Source of the DNA: an uncultured Eubacteriales bacterium
Lineage (GTDB): Bacteria; Bacillota; Clostridia; Oscillospirales; Oscillospiraceae
Length of the DNA stretch: 41,558 bases
Direction: 5' to 3'
Assembly (NCBI GenBank): GCA_900552475.1
Contig: USAC01000010.1
Location: 1 to 41,558, forward strand
Below, in pieces: positions 1 to 7,601 of the stretch (positions are counted from its first letter, which is position 1; the number at the start of each line of letters is the position of its first letter). The notes below the pieces were generated by a model that saw only the letters and a program-made list of their open reading frames with translations, ran no database searches and had not been told where the DNA came from. A program made the position numbers and the translations under genes.

Positions 1-67
1 CGGATCGTGTCCGTACCTATGACCGTGCTCTGGCCGGTGTACTGATAGCTGTGCGTATGATCCGGGA
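1..67. repeat. Direct terminal repeat (circular closure), left copy
   Basis: These 67 bases are identical to the last 67 bases of the window (41492-41558). The repeat lies inside the tail-fibre reading frame, and that frame continues cleanly across the join. The simplest reading is therefore an assembly overlap of a circular molecule rather than a packaged terminal repeat. The unit genome is about 41,491 bp. Confidence 0.95.
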
Positions 68-1697
68 TCTCGTCCACCGTCAGCGTGTGGCTCGCTTCAC
101 CGCCGGTCTTTCCCGCAGCGAAGGTGTCGCCCGCAGCGAGCAGAAAGCGGTCCTTGATCTGCGTCCACGTCCCGCCGAAGAGCGTATTCGGGTCTGTCGC
201 CGCCGCCGAGATGTAAATCGCGCCCACGGGGTAGATCAGCTCCCAGATGTCCTTCCCGCCGACCGTCACGCCCTTCTGAAATTCCGCAGGCCATGCCACC
301 TCCAGCGCTTCCTTCTCGCTGTATTTGCCGAAGGCCGCGCCCTTGCCGCCGGGGCGGAGATGGAATGCCACGTCCGCCGTCGGGATCACGGCCGAAAAAC
401 TCGCGGTGTTCCCGAGCTTGTCCGTGATCTCGATCTTTGCCTCGTAGCTGGCCGTCGTCAGGATATCCACATCCCCCGTCACCAGCCCCGCCGCGCCGCT
501 CGTCATGGCGGTGCCCGCGCTCCACGATCCACCGACCGCCCGCCAATAGCCCTTGATCGTACAGACGTTTTCCCCGCCGCACGAGGAGAACTTTGCCGTG
601 GCTACGCCCGCAATGTGCAGCCCCGTGTCCGCCGGGAGCATCGCATCATCCGACCGGTAGAGCTTCGCCCCCGTGAGTGCCGGCGCGGCGTAGCCGTAAA
701 GGCTCACTGTCAGCGTCTCTTCCGCGTATAGCCCGCGCGAATCCGTCACGCGGCATACGATGCTTGCGCTCGTCCCGCTCAATACGCCCGTCTTATAGGG
801 GGACGCATCCGCGCTCACGCCGCCGCAGGTGATCTTGTACGACCGGATGCTCGCCCCGTACTGACAGGCGATTTTCCCCGCCGCAAACGTCACCTGCGCC
901 CGCGAAAACCCGCTTACAAATGTGGAAAGCGCCGATGCCTTGCCGCCGCTGTTGTCCGCCGCAGCCGCCGCCCATCCGGAGGACACCACCGGCTTTGCAT
1001 CCGCCGGGACGGTGAGCGTAAAGCTCACACTCTGCTCCTCTCCGATCTGCTGCGTGAGATTGCCGTCGCTCCATGTCTTGATGTAGACCGTGCATGTCCC
1101 GCTCGCCGCATTCGGAATCCGGTTGGCGAGCGACTTCTTCGGCACGAGTGAATACCAGTTCCACGCCGTTTCTGCGTCAAAGTCCGCAATGTCGCCCGCC
1201 TGCCCCGCGAAGGTGTAGCGCGCCGTGTGGCAGAAGGCCGTATTTTTACGGTTGGTGTAGATGATGATCTCCTCGCCCATCGCAATGGAGGATTTGTTCG
1301 TTGTCGGTACGGATGCCCGCGCGATCTGGTCGAGCGTCACCGTCTGCGAGATGTCCGTCGAGCTGAGCGTCGTGCCGCTGATATACCCCGCCGCCGAGAT
1401 GGTCACGCTGCGGCTTCCGTCCGCGTCGTGATACACGCGCACCGTCGCGCTCATCGCAAGCGTCCCCGACTGATACGACACCTCGATGTGACGGCTCCCC
1501 GCCGTCCACTGGCCGTCGATCGTGATGCCGCCCGACCATGTGCCGCTCGTGGTATACCCGCTATTAGATCGGCTGTAATACAGCGTCGCCGTCACGTCCG
1601 AGTAGTTCCCGTCCTGCGACTGCACCGCCGACCACTTGATCGTCGGGAAGATATACTGGTTGCCGGTCGTGCCGGTAAATGCGCCTGATAGTGCCAT
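1..1697 (-). CDS. Tail fibre / receptor-binding protein, DUF859-like (N-terminal 565 codons; continues at the right end)
   Basis: I translated this by hand from the minus strand. It starts at ATG 1697 (MALSGAFTGTTG...) after a GGAGGG ribosome site, runs open to base 1, and resumes at 41491, ending in TAG at 41368-41370. The full protein is about 606 aa. The N-terminus is rich in Thr, Ser and aromatic residues and beta-strand-like, as in DUF859-type phage tail-fibre proteins. Near residue 500 there is HLRPGGKGAAFGKYSE, a motif typical of that family. The C-terminus (PVGAIYIS...NTLFGGTW...HTHSY...NNMPPYLTVYVWQR) matches the tip domain shared by many phage fibres and tail-collar proteins. It probably binds the host surface. 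It lies 3 nt downstream of the preceding tail gene in the late operon. The family call is from memory of motifs; the receptor is unknown. Confidence 0.9.
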   Translation of the reverse strand, partial: MALSGAFTGTTGNQYIFPTIKWSAVQSQDGNYSDVTATLYYSRSNSGYTTSGTWSGGITIDGQWTAGSRHIEVSYQSGTLAMSATVRVYHDADGSRSVTISAAGYISGTTLSSTDISQTVTLDQIARASVPTTNKSSIAMGEEIIIYTNRKNTAFCHTARYTFAGQAGDIADFDAETAWNWYSLVPKKSLANRIPNAASGTCTVYIKTWSDGNLTQQIGEEQSVSFTLTVPADAKPVVSSGWAAAAADNSGGKASALSTFVSGFSRAQVTFAAGKIACQYGASIRSYKITCGGVSADASPYKTGVLSGTSASIVCRVTDSRGLYAEETLTVSLYGYAAPALTGAKLYRSDDAMLPADTGLHIAGVATAKFSSCGGENVCTIKGYWRAVGGSWSAGTAMTSGAAGLVTGDVDILTTASYEAKIEITDKLGNTASFSAVIPTADVAFHLRPGGKGAAFGKYSEKEALEVAWPAEFQKGVTVGGKDIWELIYPVGAIYISAAATDPNTLFGGTWTQIKDRFLLAAGDTFAAGKTGGEASHTLTVDEIPDHTHSYQYTGQSTVIGTDTI

Positions 1698-1700
1698 CTC

Positions 1701-2483
1701 TTACCCTCCGATCCACTTGAATGCCACACCGTCCGAAAAGCTCACGTCCCACTTTCCCGCCGCCGTAATGCGGTCAAGCTCCACGTGCCCCACATGCAGC
1801 GCACCGTTTGAGAAATACGCGATCTCCGTGCCCTCGACGTAAAATGAGAGCTTCTTGCTCGTCCACACCGACATGTTGTGGCTCGTGTCGATCACGTCGT
1901 ATGTCTTCCCGTCCACGCTCTGCGTGCCGGTCGTCTGGATGTCCTGCCCGATCGCGATGCCGATGATCGGCACCGTATCCTCATAGCCGACGATGCCCTG
2001 CCGGATGTAGCCCCTTGTCTCCGTCCGATAGCTGATCAGCCCCTGCAGGTCGCCCGCCTGCTCGTCAAGCCGCCCCTCCAGCTCGCTCACATACCGGATG
2101 CTCTGCGTCACGTCCTCCGCCGTCGCGGTAAACTTCGCGTCTACCTGCTCCTGGTATGCCCCGAATTCGCTCTTTGCCACATAGCTGCTCCGAAGCTCCG
2201 TCTCCACGCGCTGCGTCTCGCTGCGGACGCTCTCCGCCGTCTTGATAATCAGGTCTTTCAGCACCGACGAGGTTTTCCCCATGTCCTCGCGCACCTGCTG
2301 CGCCGCCTCCGACGCGGCCCCGCTGCCGAGCGTGGCCTTCGCCCCATCGGTCAGGCTGTCCGCCTCGATGGCGTTGAGCGCCCCGTTCAGCTGCTCGGCC
2401 AGCTGGTAGAGATATGAGCGCATCTGCGCGAGCTGTGCCTGTCCGCCGCCGCGCAGCATCGGCGGCGTGTTGAGCTGTACCAT
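1701..2483 (-). CDS. Tail-associated protein with coiled coil and C-terminal beta domain
   Basis: This 260-aa protein (MVQLNTPPMLRGGGQ...) starts at ATG 2483. A GTG one codon upstream (2486) is also possible. The start overlaps the TGA of the tail nozzle-like gene, so translation is probably coupled. Residues about 15-140 are Ala/Glu/Gln-rich and predicted to be helical, with regularly spaced hydrophobics (AEQLNGALNAIEADS..., VETELRSSY). The C-terminus, about 160-260, is beta-rich with YVEGTEIAYFSNGALHVGHVE. That segment resembles the ends of Firmicutes phage minor tail or upper-fibre proteins. Its position between nozzle and fibre suggests it links the fibre to the tail. I do not recognise a named family with certainty. 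Confidence 0.75.
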   Translation of the reverse strand: MVQLNTPPMLRGGGQAQLAQMRSYLYQLAEQLNGALNAIEADSLTDGAKATLGSGAASEAAQQVREDMGKTSSVLKDLIIKTAESVRSETQRVETELRSSYVAKSEFGAYQEQVDAKFTATAEDVTQSIRYVSELEGRLDEQAGDLQGLISYRTETRGYIRQGIVGYEDTVPIIGIAIGQDIQTTGTQSVDGKTYDVIDTSHNMSVWTSKKLSFYVEGTEIAYFSNGALHVGHVELDRITAAGKWDVSFSDGVAFKWIGG

Positions 2484-4225
2484 CACATATCACTCCCCAG
2501 TTCCAGAATCCGCGCGATCGAGAACAGCCGCATCTCGCCCTTGCCGCTGAGCTTCAGCTGCACGTGGTCGCACCGCCGGGGGATCACCGGCATTGCAAAG
2601 CTGCGCGTCGTGCCCTTCTTCCAGAGCAGCCGCCCCGCGTAGTGCCACTGCCCGGAGGAATCGTACTGCAGATAGAGATTCGCTTCCCCGCGCATCTGCA
2701 GCCGCAGGTCGAACCGGCTCAGATACTTGTGGTCTGGGTACTCATAGCCCATGATCCCCGAGACCACGCTCCATTCCACGTCACCCTCTCTTGTCCCTTG
2801 CGTGCCGTTCACCGCGACGAGCCTGTTCGTCGCCGCGTCGATATAGAACAGATCGTCGTCCGCCGCCGCGAACATGAGCGCCTGTGCGTTGTCCTCCTTG
2901 TGCCAGAGCCCCCGCGCCGCGTCATAGACCAGCAGTTCGTATGCTCCGGAACTGTTTTTCATCGAGATGTAGTATTTCCGCCCGTACCCGCCGGCGACCG
3001 CCTCGCTGTACCGCTCGTCGCCCAGCTCCGCGCTCACCGCCACCGGCACCGACCCGTCATAGGCGCAGATCTCCGTCCGCCCCTTGTAGTAGAGCACCTC
3101 GTTCACCACGCACAAACTTCGCCAGCTGCCCTTCTGCACGCCGCGGCACGGCGTGTCCGTCACCCGGTGCGCCCCCGCGCCGGAGACGCTGATCCGGTGC
3201 AGCACAGTTTCCTTGAAGAACGTCGGGTAGCCCTGATAGTTCACCGCGCCCGTCCACGCGCCGTCTGATCCGACCTGCGCCGCCCACGAATCCGTGGAAA
3301 GCCCCGCGTAGCACGTCCAGTTCTTGAAGTCTCCCAGCTTGCACCCATAGACCTCATTTACGGCTTTTCCATCCTTTACGCCGTAGCGGCATCCCCAGAG
3401 CCGGTTCTGCGCCTGGCAGATGTAGTCCATCTCCGGTGCCTCGCGCTTGACGGTCAGCCCGCCCGTCTGCGCCGCGTTCCGGCTCACCAGCCCCACGACC
3501 ACGATCCAGTTGTCATCCTTTTTCTGGATCACCTTACTCGCGTTCAGCGCGGCGTATTCGGCCTTCACCGTTTCACTGTCTCCCGTGTAGGCGATCCCCG
3601 CCAGCGTCACGCCGTCGCCCTCCGAAAAGCTCTTTCCGATGTCCGTGCAGCTGATCTTCGTGTAGACCGTCGGGACGGAGATCCACATCGAACTCGTCCC
3701 GTCCCACCGCTTGAGCACTTTCCCGTCGACCCAGAGCGTCCCGCCCGCCGGGGCGGTCGGCTCCGTCTGCGCCACGTTCTCATAGAGCGCGCCCTCCGCG
3801 TCGCACATTGCAAGCTGCACCTGCGCGCTCTCCCCTGCCGCGAACGCCGCGTCGATGCTCCCGCAGTCCGTCGTGTCCGCCGTGTTGATGTACTTCCGAT
3901 CCGGCCAGATCACGAGATACGCGCCCATGCTCACCAGCTGCTTCACGCCCTCGCTCAACCCCAGCTCCACGGCCTTCCCGCCGATCACGATCTTTGATCC
4001 CGATACCCAGATCAGCGCGTCCTTGGCCGTCAGCCCCGCCGGGCTTGCGATCTCCTCGCCGATCCCGCGCGGTGTGCGGCTCGCCAGCATCGGGTAGCAG
4101 TCGCCCGTCATGTTCTGCATCTCGCGCCACTGCCCGTCCCCGATGCGCAGCCGCCGGTCATAGCCGCCGAACTCGCTCGTCATGAGCCGCGACTGTTTGT
4201 TCTCCTTCAGCGTCGGCAGATACAT
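2483..4225 (-). CDS. Podovirus tail nozzle / packaged-DNA stabilisation-like protein
   Basis: The 580-aa product starts at ATG 4225 behind a GGGGG ribosome site. The N-terminus (SRLMTSEFGGYDRRLRIGDGQWREMQNMTGDCYPMLA split over the first 50 residues) is the usual opening of short-tailed phage proteins that plug or extend the portal, such as P22 gp10 and T7 gp12-type tubes. The rest is beta-propeller-like, with repeated aromatic turns (NRLWGCRYG, GDFKNWTCYAG, GYPTFFKETVLHRISV, RTEICAYDGS). It follows the adaptor gene directly, as in other podoviruses. There is no tape measure or sheath gene anywhere, which fits a short tail. Family assignment is by pattern and context, so nozzle versus gp10-like plug is not resolved. 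Confidence 0.75.
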   Translation of the reverse strand: MYLPTLKENKQSRLMTSEFGGYDRRLRIGDGQWREMQNMTGDCYPMLASRTPRGIGEEIASPAGLTAKDALIWVSGSKIVIGGKAVELGLSEGVKQLVSMGAYLVIWPDRKYINTADTTDCGSIDAAFAAGESAQVQLAMCDAEGALYENVAQTEPTAPAGGTLWVDGKVLKRWDGTSSMWISVPTVYTKISCTDIGKSFSEGDGVTLAGIAYTGDSETVKAEYAALNASKVIQKKDDNWIVVVGLVSRNAAQTGGLTVKREAPEMDYICQAQNRLWGCRYGVKDGKAVNEVYGCKLGDFKNWTCYAGLSTDSWAAQVGSDGAWTGAVNYQGYPTFFKETVLHRISVSGAGAHRVTDTPCRGVQKGSWRSLCVVNEVLYYKGRTEICAYDGSVPVAVSAELGDERYSEAVAGGYGRKYYISMKNSSGAYELLVYDAARGLWHKEDNAQALMFAAADDDLFYIDAATNRLVAVNGTQGTREGDVEWSVVSGIMGYEYPDHKYLSRFDLRLQMRGEANLYLQYDSSGQWHYAGRLLWKKGTTRSFAMPVIPRRCDHVQLKLSGKGEMRLFSIARILELGSDM

Positions 4226-4238
4226 TTCTCATTCCCCC

Positions 4239-4607
4239 TCAAATCTTCATCGGCCCGCAGCCGATCGGCATGTGCGTCCGGTTGTAATACCCCGCGTATG
4301 TCAGATACGCCTGGTTATACAGCTGGCTCGTCTGGTTGTACTTCCCAATCTCCCCGTTTTCCCGGTCGATCATCGCCTGCAGCCAGTAGTTGTAGAGATC
4401 CCCCGCCCACGGCTCCGGCACCAGCAGCTCCCGCTCGACGCCCGCGCTGCCGTCCGGCTGCGCGATGTCCTCTCCGCCCTCGTGCGTCCGGATGATCTCC
4501 CGCCAGATCTGGCCGTCGAGCTGCAGCAGCCACCCGAGCTTCTGCGGCTCTGTATACTGGTTCGGCTTGAACGTGTCTACCCGATCCAGCATCTCGCTTG
4601 CTTTCAT
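4239..4607 (-). CDS. Putative head-tail adaptor (connector) protein
   Basis: This 122-aa protein starts at ATG 4607 after GGAGGG. It is mostly helical, beginning MKASEMLDRVDTFKPNQYT and containing WREIIRTHEG, NYWLQAMIDRENGEIGKYNQ and YLTYAGYYNRTHMP. This composition and length, and its place between the capsid and the nozzle-like gene, match the gp4-type adaptors that bind the portal ring in podoviruses. No catalytic motif is seen. The call rests on gene order and fold-like pattern, not on a decisive motif. Confidence 0.65.
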   Translation of the reverse strand: MKASEMLDRVDTFKPNQYTEPQKLGWLLQLDGQIWREIIRTHEGGEDIAQPDGSAGVERELLVPEPWAGDLYNYWLQAMIDRENGEIGKYNQTSQLYNQAYLTYAGYYNRTHMPIGCGPMKI

Positions 4608-4673
4608 GCGTTTCCCTCCTCATAGCGCGAAAGGGGAGAAACGTCGCCGTCTCTCCCCTTCCTCTGTGGTTTG

Positions 4674-4940
4674 TTATTCGCCCGTCAGCGGCTCACCGTT
4701 TGCGAGCTTCTCCTCGTTGCGTGTGCGGATCTCCTCCGCCTCCCACGCGCGGTGAATCTCCTCTGCCACCTCATGCGGCACGCGCGACTTCTGGCCGCGC
4801 GGCAGCAGGTAGTTCTTCCCGTTCACCGAGACGAACAGGTTCGGGTCGTCGTTCTTCGGCCCGCGCGGGATAAAGATATCCTCGCGCCCGTCGTTTGCAG
4901 GCTCTGTAACCTCTGCGGCCTTTTTCTTCTCTTCTGCCAT
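4674..4940 (-). CDS. Small conserved virion-module protein (88 aa)
   Basis: The reading frame starts at ATG 4940 after GGGAGG, 36 nt downstream of the major capsid gene. The N-terminal third is charged and probably disordered (MAEEKKKAAEVTEP). The middle has PNLFVSVNGKNYLLPRGQK, a compact beta hairpin, and the end is an acidic helix. Similar small proteins often follow the capsid gene in Clostridia phages, but I know no function. It could be a decoration, head-completion or assembly protein. Confidence 0.6.
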   Translation of the reverse strand: MAEEKKKAAEVTEPANDGREDIFIPRGPKNDDPNLFVSVNGKNYLLPRGQKSRVPHEVAEEIHRAWEAEEIRTRNEEKLANGEPLTGE

Positions 4941-4976
4941 GTGTTCCTCCCGTTTCTCGCCCCGCCTGGGCGTCTG

Positions 4977-6080
4977 TCAGTTCGCGCTGTCCGTCGCCGA
5001 GTAGCTGGACACGCTCATCACGCGCAGCACGCGCTCCGGATACAGGATCGTCGCGCCGTTCGTCTCGAACTTATAGCCCACCGTGCTGAACTGCTCGAGC
5101 GGACCGCCGACCGTGCCCTTGTCCTTGATGATCATCTCCGCGCCGCCGCCCGCCGGGTCGATGATGCCGAAGGCGTCCTTGCCGAAGAAATACGTCGCGT
5201 AGGTCACGCCCTCGGCCTTGTTCTTGTAGCTCGTGCCGCCCAGCACCGGCGCCATGAAGTTCTCGATAAAGCGCACGCCGTGCAGCTCTCCGATCTCTCC
5301 GTTGTAGATCTCCTCGGGCGAGGCGTACTTGTGCGCCTCAATCCACGCGTCGCTCTTGCGCAGGTCATAGGCAACGGACGGATGGATCACGGCCACGTAC
5401 TTGCCGTTGATGGTCGGCACGCGGTCCTTCTTCATCTTCGTCACGGCCTTGGCGACCATGTCCGGCGTCAGCAGCGCCCAGCCGTTGTCCGCTCCGCTCG
5501 TCTGGCCGCCCGCGGCCATCGTCGCGCAGCTCGTCGGCGTGGAAACGACCGTGCCGTCGTCCTTGATGTTGTCGCAGTAGAGCACGTTCGTGCCCGTCAG
5601 CAGCGCGTCGCGGATCAGAATCTCCTGCGTCTCCGCCATCGACGCGCCCATCTCCTCCGTCGCGCCCAGAATCACCGGATCAAACGCATGCAGCTCCAGC
5701 TGGTCGGAAATCGCGGCGTAGGTGCCGTACTGGCTGATGGATGCCGTCTTGGCGCTCTGGCCGAACTTCTGGCCCGTCGGGATCACGCCCTCAGTCAGCT
5801 TTGCCGCCCGCGCGAACGTGTTCCACTTGCGCCATTCGACGGTCTTGCCGTGGTTCGCGGGCAGCGGCTGCTTCTTCGCAAACTGCGAGTAGATCATCGT
5901 GATGCGCGCGTTTTCCAGCAGTTCCGTGTCGTAGAACGTCTTGAGCGTGGAAGCCAGCGTGTTCACACCGGAAAATGCGGTCGGTGTGCCGTCATAGGCG
6001 TTGACGTAGTTGCCCGTCGCGTTCACCAGCGTGCCGGCGTCCGCGAACAGCTGCAGATTCATCGTTTCAAAAGTTTTCAT
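4977..6080 (-). CDS. Major capsid protein, N4-gp56 family
   Basis: The 367-aa product starts at ATG 6080 behind GGAGAGGAG. The body matches the N4-gp56 capsid family: an early segment with FYDTELLENARITMIYSQFAKKQPLP, then GKTVEWRKWNTF, then TEGVIPTGQKFGQSAKTASI, and a late VAVIHPSVAYDLRKSDAW. It forms the icosahedral shell. The first 13 residues contain MNLQLFA, which closely matches the N-terminal cleavage motif of Firmicutes ribosomal protein L27. The same motif type is in the scaffold gene just upstream, and a Prp-type protease is encoded two genes upstream. The mature protein probably begins after residue 13. The family call is strong; the processing is inferred. Confidence 0.93.
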   Translation of the reverse strand: MKTFETMNLQLFADAGTLVNATGNYVNAYDGTPTAFSGVNTLASTLKTFYDTELLENARITMIYSQFAKKQPLPANHGKTVEWRKWNTFARAAKLTEGVIPTGQKFGQSAKTASISQYGTYAAISDQLELHAFDPVILGATEEMGASMAETQEILIRDALLTGTNVLYCDNIKDDGTVVSTPTSCATMAAGGQTSGADNGWALLTPDMVAKAVTKMKKDRVPTINGKYVAVIHPSVAYDLRKSDAWIEAHKYASPEEIYNGEIGELHGVRFIENFMAPVLGGTSYKNKAEGVTYATYFFGKDAFGIIDPAGGGAEMIIKDKGTVGGPLEQFSTVGYKFETNGATILYPERVLRVMSVSSYSATDSAN

Positions 6081-6108
6081 ATGCTTCTCCTCTCCGGGAG
6101 AAGTCCCC

Positions 6109-7065
6109 TCACTGCGGATAGATCTTCTCCCCTCTGGCAGCGGCGCGCAGGATCTCGTCCTTGAGCGCCTGCCGCTGCGCTCTTGTCATGTGTGCGTAGT
6201 CGATGCTCCCCGTCGAGGGGGCCTGAGAGGATACCCCGTTTTCCACCGGCCGGTTCGAGCCCGCCCGGACGGAGGCTGAGATCTTCTGTGCCGCCTCCTG
6301 CGCGGCCTGCTTGCGCGCCGCCTCCTGCAGCTCCTGCCGGTGCAACGCGAAATACACGTCCGCCACGCGCAGCCCAGAGCCCGGCGCCGTCATGCGCAGA
6401 AACGTCGGGTTCTGCAGTTCCCGCTGCAGATCGAAGTCCGGCACCGTCTTTTTCAGCTCCGCCTCCTGCTCGGCGAGACTGCGGAAGTGCTCCCGCATGG
6501 CTTTCTCCTGCTCGCTGCGCTGCGCTTCCGCTTCACGCTGCTGCTCGAAGCGCTCCATCTGGTCGATCCGCCGGGCCACGTCCGGCTCCACGCCCATCTC
6601 CGCGGCCTTGTCCTCGTAAAAGCTGTTGTCCTCCAGAATCGCCTTGGCGAGCGCCTTGCTGTCCGCCGCGTCCTGCAGACCGTACCGCTGCGCGAGAATC
6701 TGCATCGCCGGATCCAGTGCGTGCAGGCGCTCCTCTGCGCCCCGGCTGTCCTTGAGCCGCTGCCGGACGGTCTCCTGCATCTGCCGGTTGTATTCCGGGT
6801 CTGCCATGATCTCGTCCCAGGTCATCCTCTTCTGTGCTGCCGGCTTTTCTTTCTCCGGCTGCTCTGCGGCGGCGGCCCGCTGCGGCTCCTGCTTCTGTGC
6901 CGCCTGTGCGGCCCTGTGCGGTGTGCGCTTCGCCCGTTTGGCAATCAGCTCGGCCGGGACGCCCAGCTGCTCCAAAGTCTGCTCCCCGGCGTCGGGAGCG
7001 GTTTCTCCGCCCGTCTGGCCGCCCTCGCCCTCGGCGAACAGCTGCAGCCAATGCTTCTCCATCAT
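6109..7065 (-). CDS. Capsid scaffold protein with Prp-cleavage-like N-terminus
   Basis: The 318-aa protein starts at ATG 7065 (MMEKHWLQLFAEGEGG), chosen because GGAGGG sits 6 nt upstream. The frame is open further upstream, but without a good site. It is highly charged and helical with many Glu, Ala, Arg and Gln (RIDQMERFEQQREAEAQRSE, SLAEQEAELKKT), the usual composition of scaffolds. It has a basic C-terminal tail (TRAQRQALKDEILRAAARGE) that could bind the shell. It lies immediately before the major capsid gene. The N-terminal WLQLFAEG resembles the L27/Prp cleavage motif, so the scaffold may be trimmed or released by the phage's Prp. Confidence 0.85.
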   Translation of the reverse strand: MMEKHWLQLFAEGEGGQTGGETAPDAGEQTLEQLGVPAELIAKRAKRTPHRAAQAAQKQEPQRAAAAEQPEKEKPAAQKRMTWDEIMADPEYNRQMQETVRQRLKDSRGAEERLHALDPAMQILAQRYGLQDAADSKALAKAILEDNSFYEDKAAEMGVEPDVARRIDQMERFEQQREAEAQRSEQEKAMREHFRSLAEQEAELKKTVPDFDLQRELQNPTFLRMTAPGSGLRVADVYFALHRQELQEAARKQAAQEAAQKISASVRAGSNRPVENGVSSQAPSTGSIDYAHMTRAQRQALKDEILRAAARGEKIYPQ

Positions 7066-7277
7066 GTCTTTCCCTCCATGATTGTCTGTCCGTTTGGTGG
7101 ACGAGCCCATATAGCGCATGCCGCGGGTGCTGCCCCCGCGTTTGGGCTGCCGCATGCGTATGCCCGGCGCGTGCGCGCCGGGCCCCAGAAAGGAAAAGGA
7201 GGAATGGATGCCGCCGGGGCCCCCGCTCCCGGCAACCCCAGCATAACCCATCCGCTCCCCGTTTTTCTCCCCGCTGT
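7066..7277. other. Non-coding gap between Prp and scaffold genes, with a GC-rich hairpin
   Basis: No convincing gene is seen here. Two frames are open on the minus strand, but their translations are low-complexity Gly/Ala/Pro/Arg without family features. The gap contains a perfect inverted repeat with 10-bp arms (7162-7171 and 7174-7183, GCCCGGCGCG and its complement, 2-nt centre). There is no T-run on either side, so this is more likely an RNA-processing or attenuation hairpin than a simple terminator. It could set the ratio of scaffold and capsid to portal. Confidence 0.55.
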
Positions 7278-7601
7278 CTAAATTATTTTCACGTGCACCG
7301 CATCCGGCTCCTGCCGTGCCAGCAGCCGGAATCCCGCGCAGATGTCCGCGAAGCTCCGTTCGAGCCGCCGCGCGCACGCCGCGTTTGCCGCTCTGGCCGA
7401 GATCTGCGCCGTGCCGCTGTCGTAGACCGTCACCACGTCCCGCGCCTCGCCGCGCTCCTCCGCCTGCACGAGCATGTACCCCGCCGTATAGGCCAGCATC
7501 GACGCCGCCGCGCATACGATGTCCTCCCCCGGTTTCCCGCGGTATGCGTGCCCCTCCACCCGCAGCGTCAGCGCCCGCGGGCTGCACTCCACCCGGATCA
7601 T
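7278..7601 (-). CDS. prp: Phage-encoded Prp-type ribosomal-processing cysteine protease
   Basis: The 107-aa product (MIRVECSPRALTLRVEGHA...) starts at ATG 7601 and overlaps the portal stop by 4 nt (ATGA). It has the Prp/YsxB signature: GHA with candidate catalytic His18, then GEDIVCAAAS with candidate catalytic Cys30, 12 residues apart as in Firmicutes Prp. Length is normal for the family. Host Prp removes the N-terminal extension of ribosomal protein L27 at a motif close to LNLQFFA. Here the scaffold and major capsid protein, encoded just downstream, carry WLQLFA and MNLQLFA near their N-termini. The likely job is therefore maturation of the phage's own head proteins. The protease call is strong; the substrates are inferred. 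Confidence 0.88.
   Translation of the reverse strand: MIRVECSPRALTLRVEGHAYRGKPGEDIVCAAASMLAYTAGYMLVQAEERGEARDVVTVYDSGTAQISARAANAACARRLERSFADICAGFRLLARQEPDAVHVKII

Noticed and set aside
1..67. Terminal repeat as a packaged phage end
   Set aside because: It is only 67 bp, lies within a gene that reads through, and is not near the terminase genes. Assembly overlap explains it.
7066..7277. Gene between prp and scaffold, or a longer scaffold N-terminus
   Set aside because: The translation is Gly/Pro/Arg-rich with no motif, and the strong ribosome site is just before ATG 7065.
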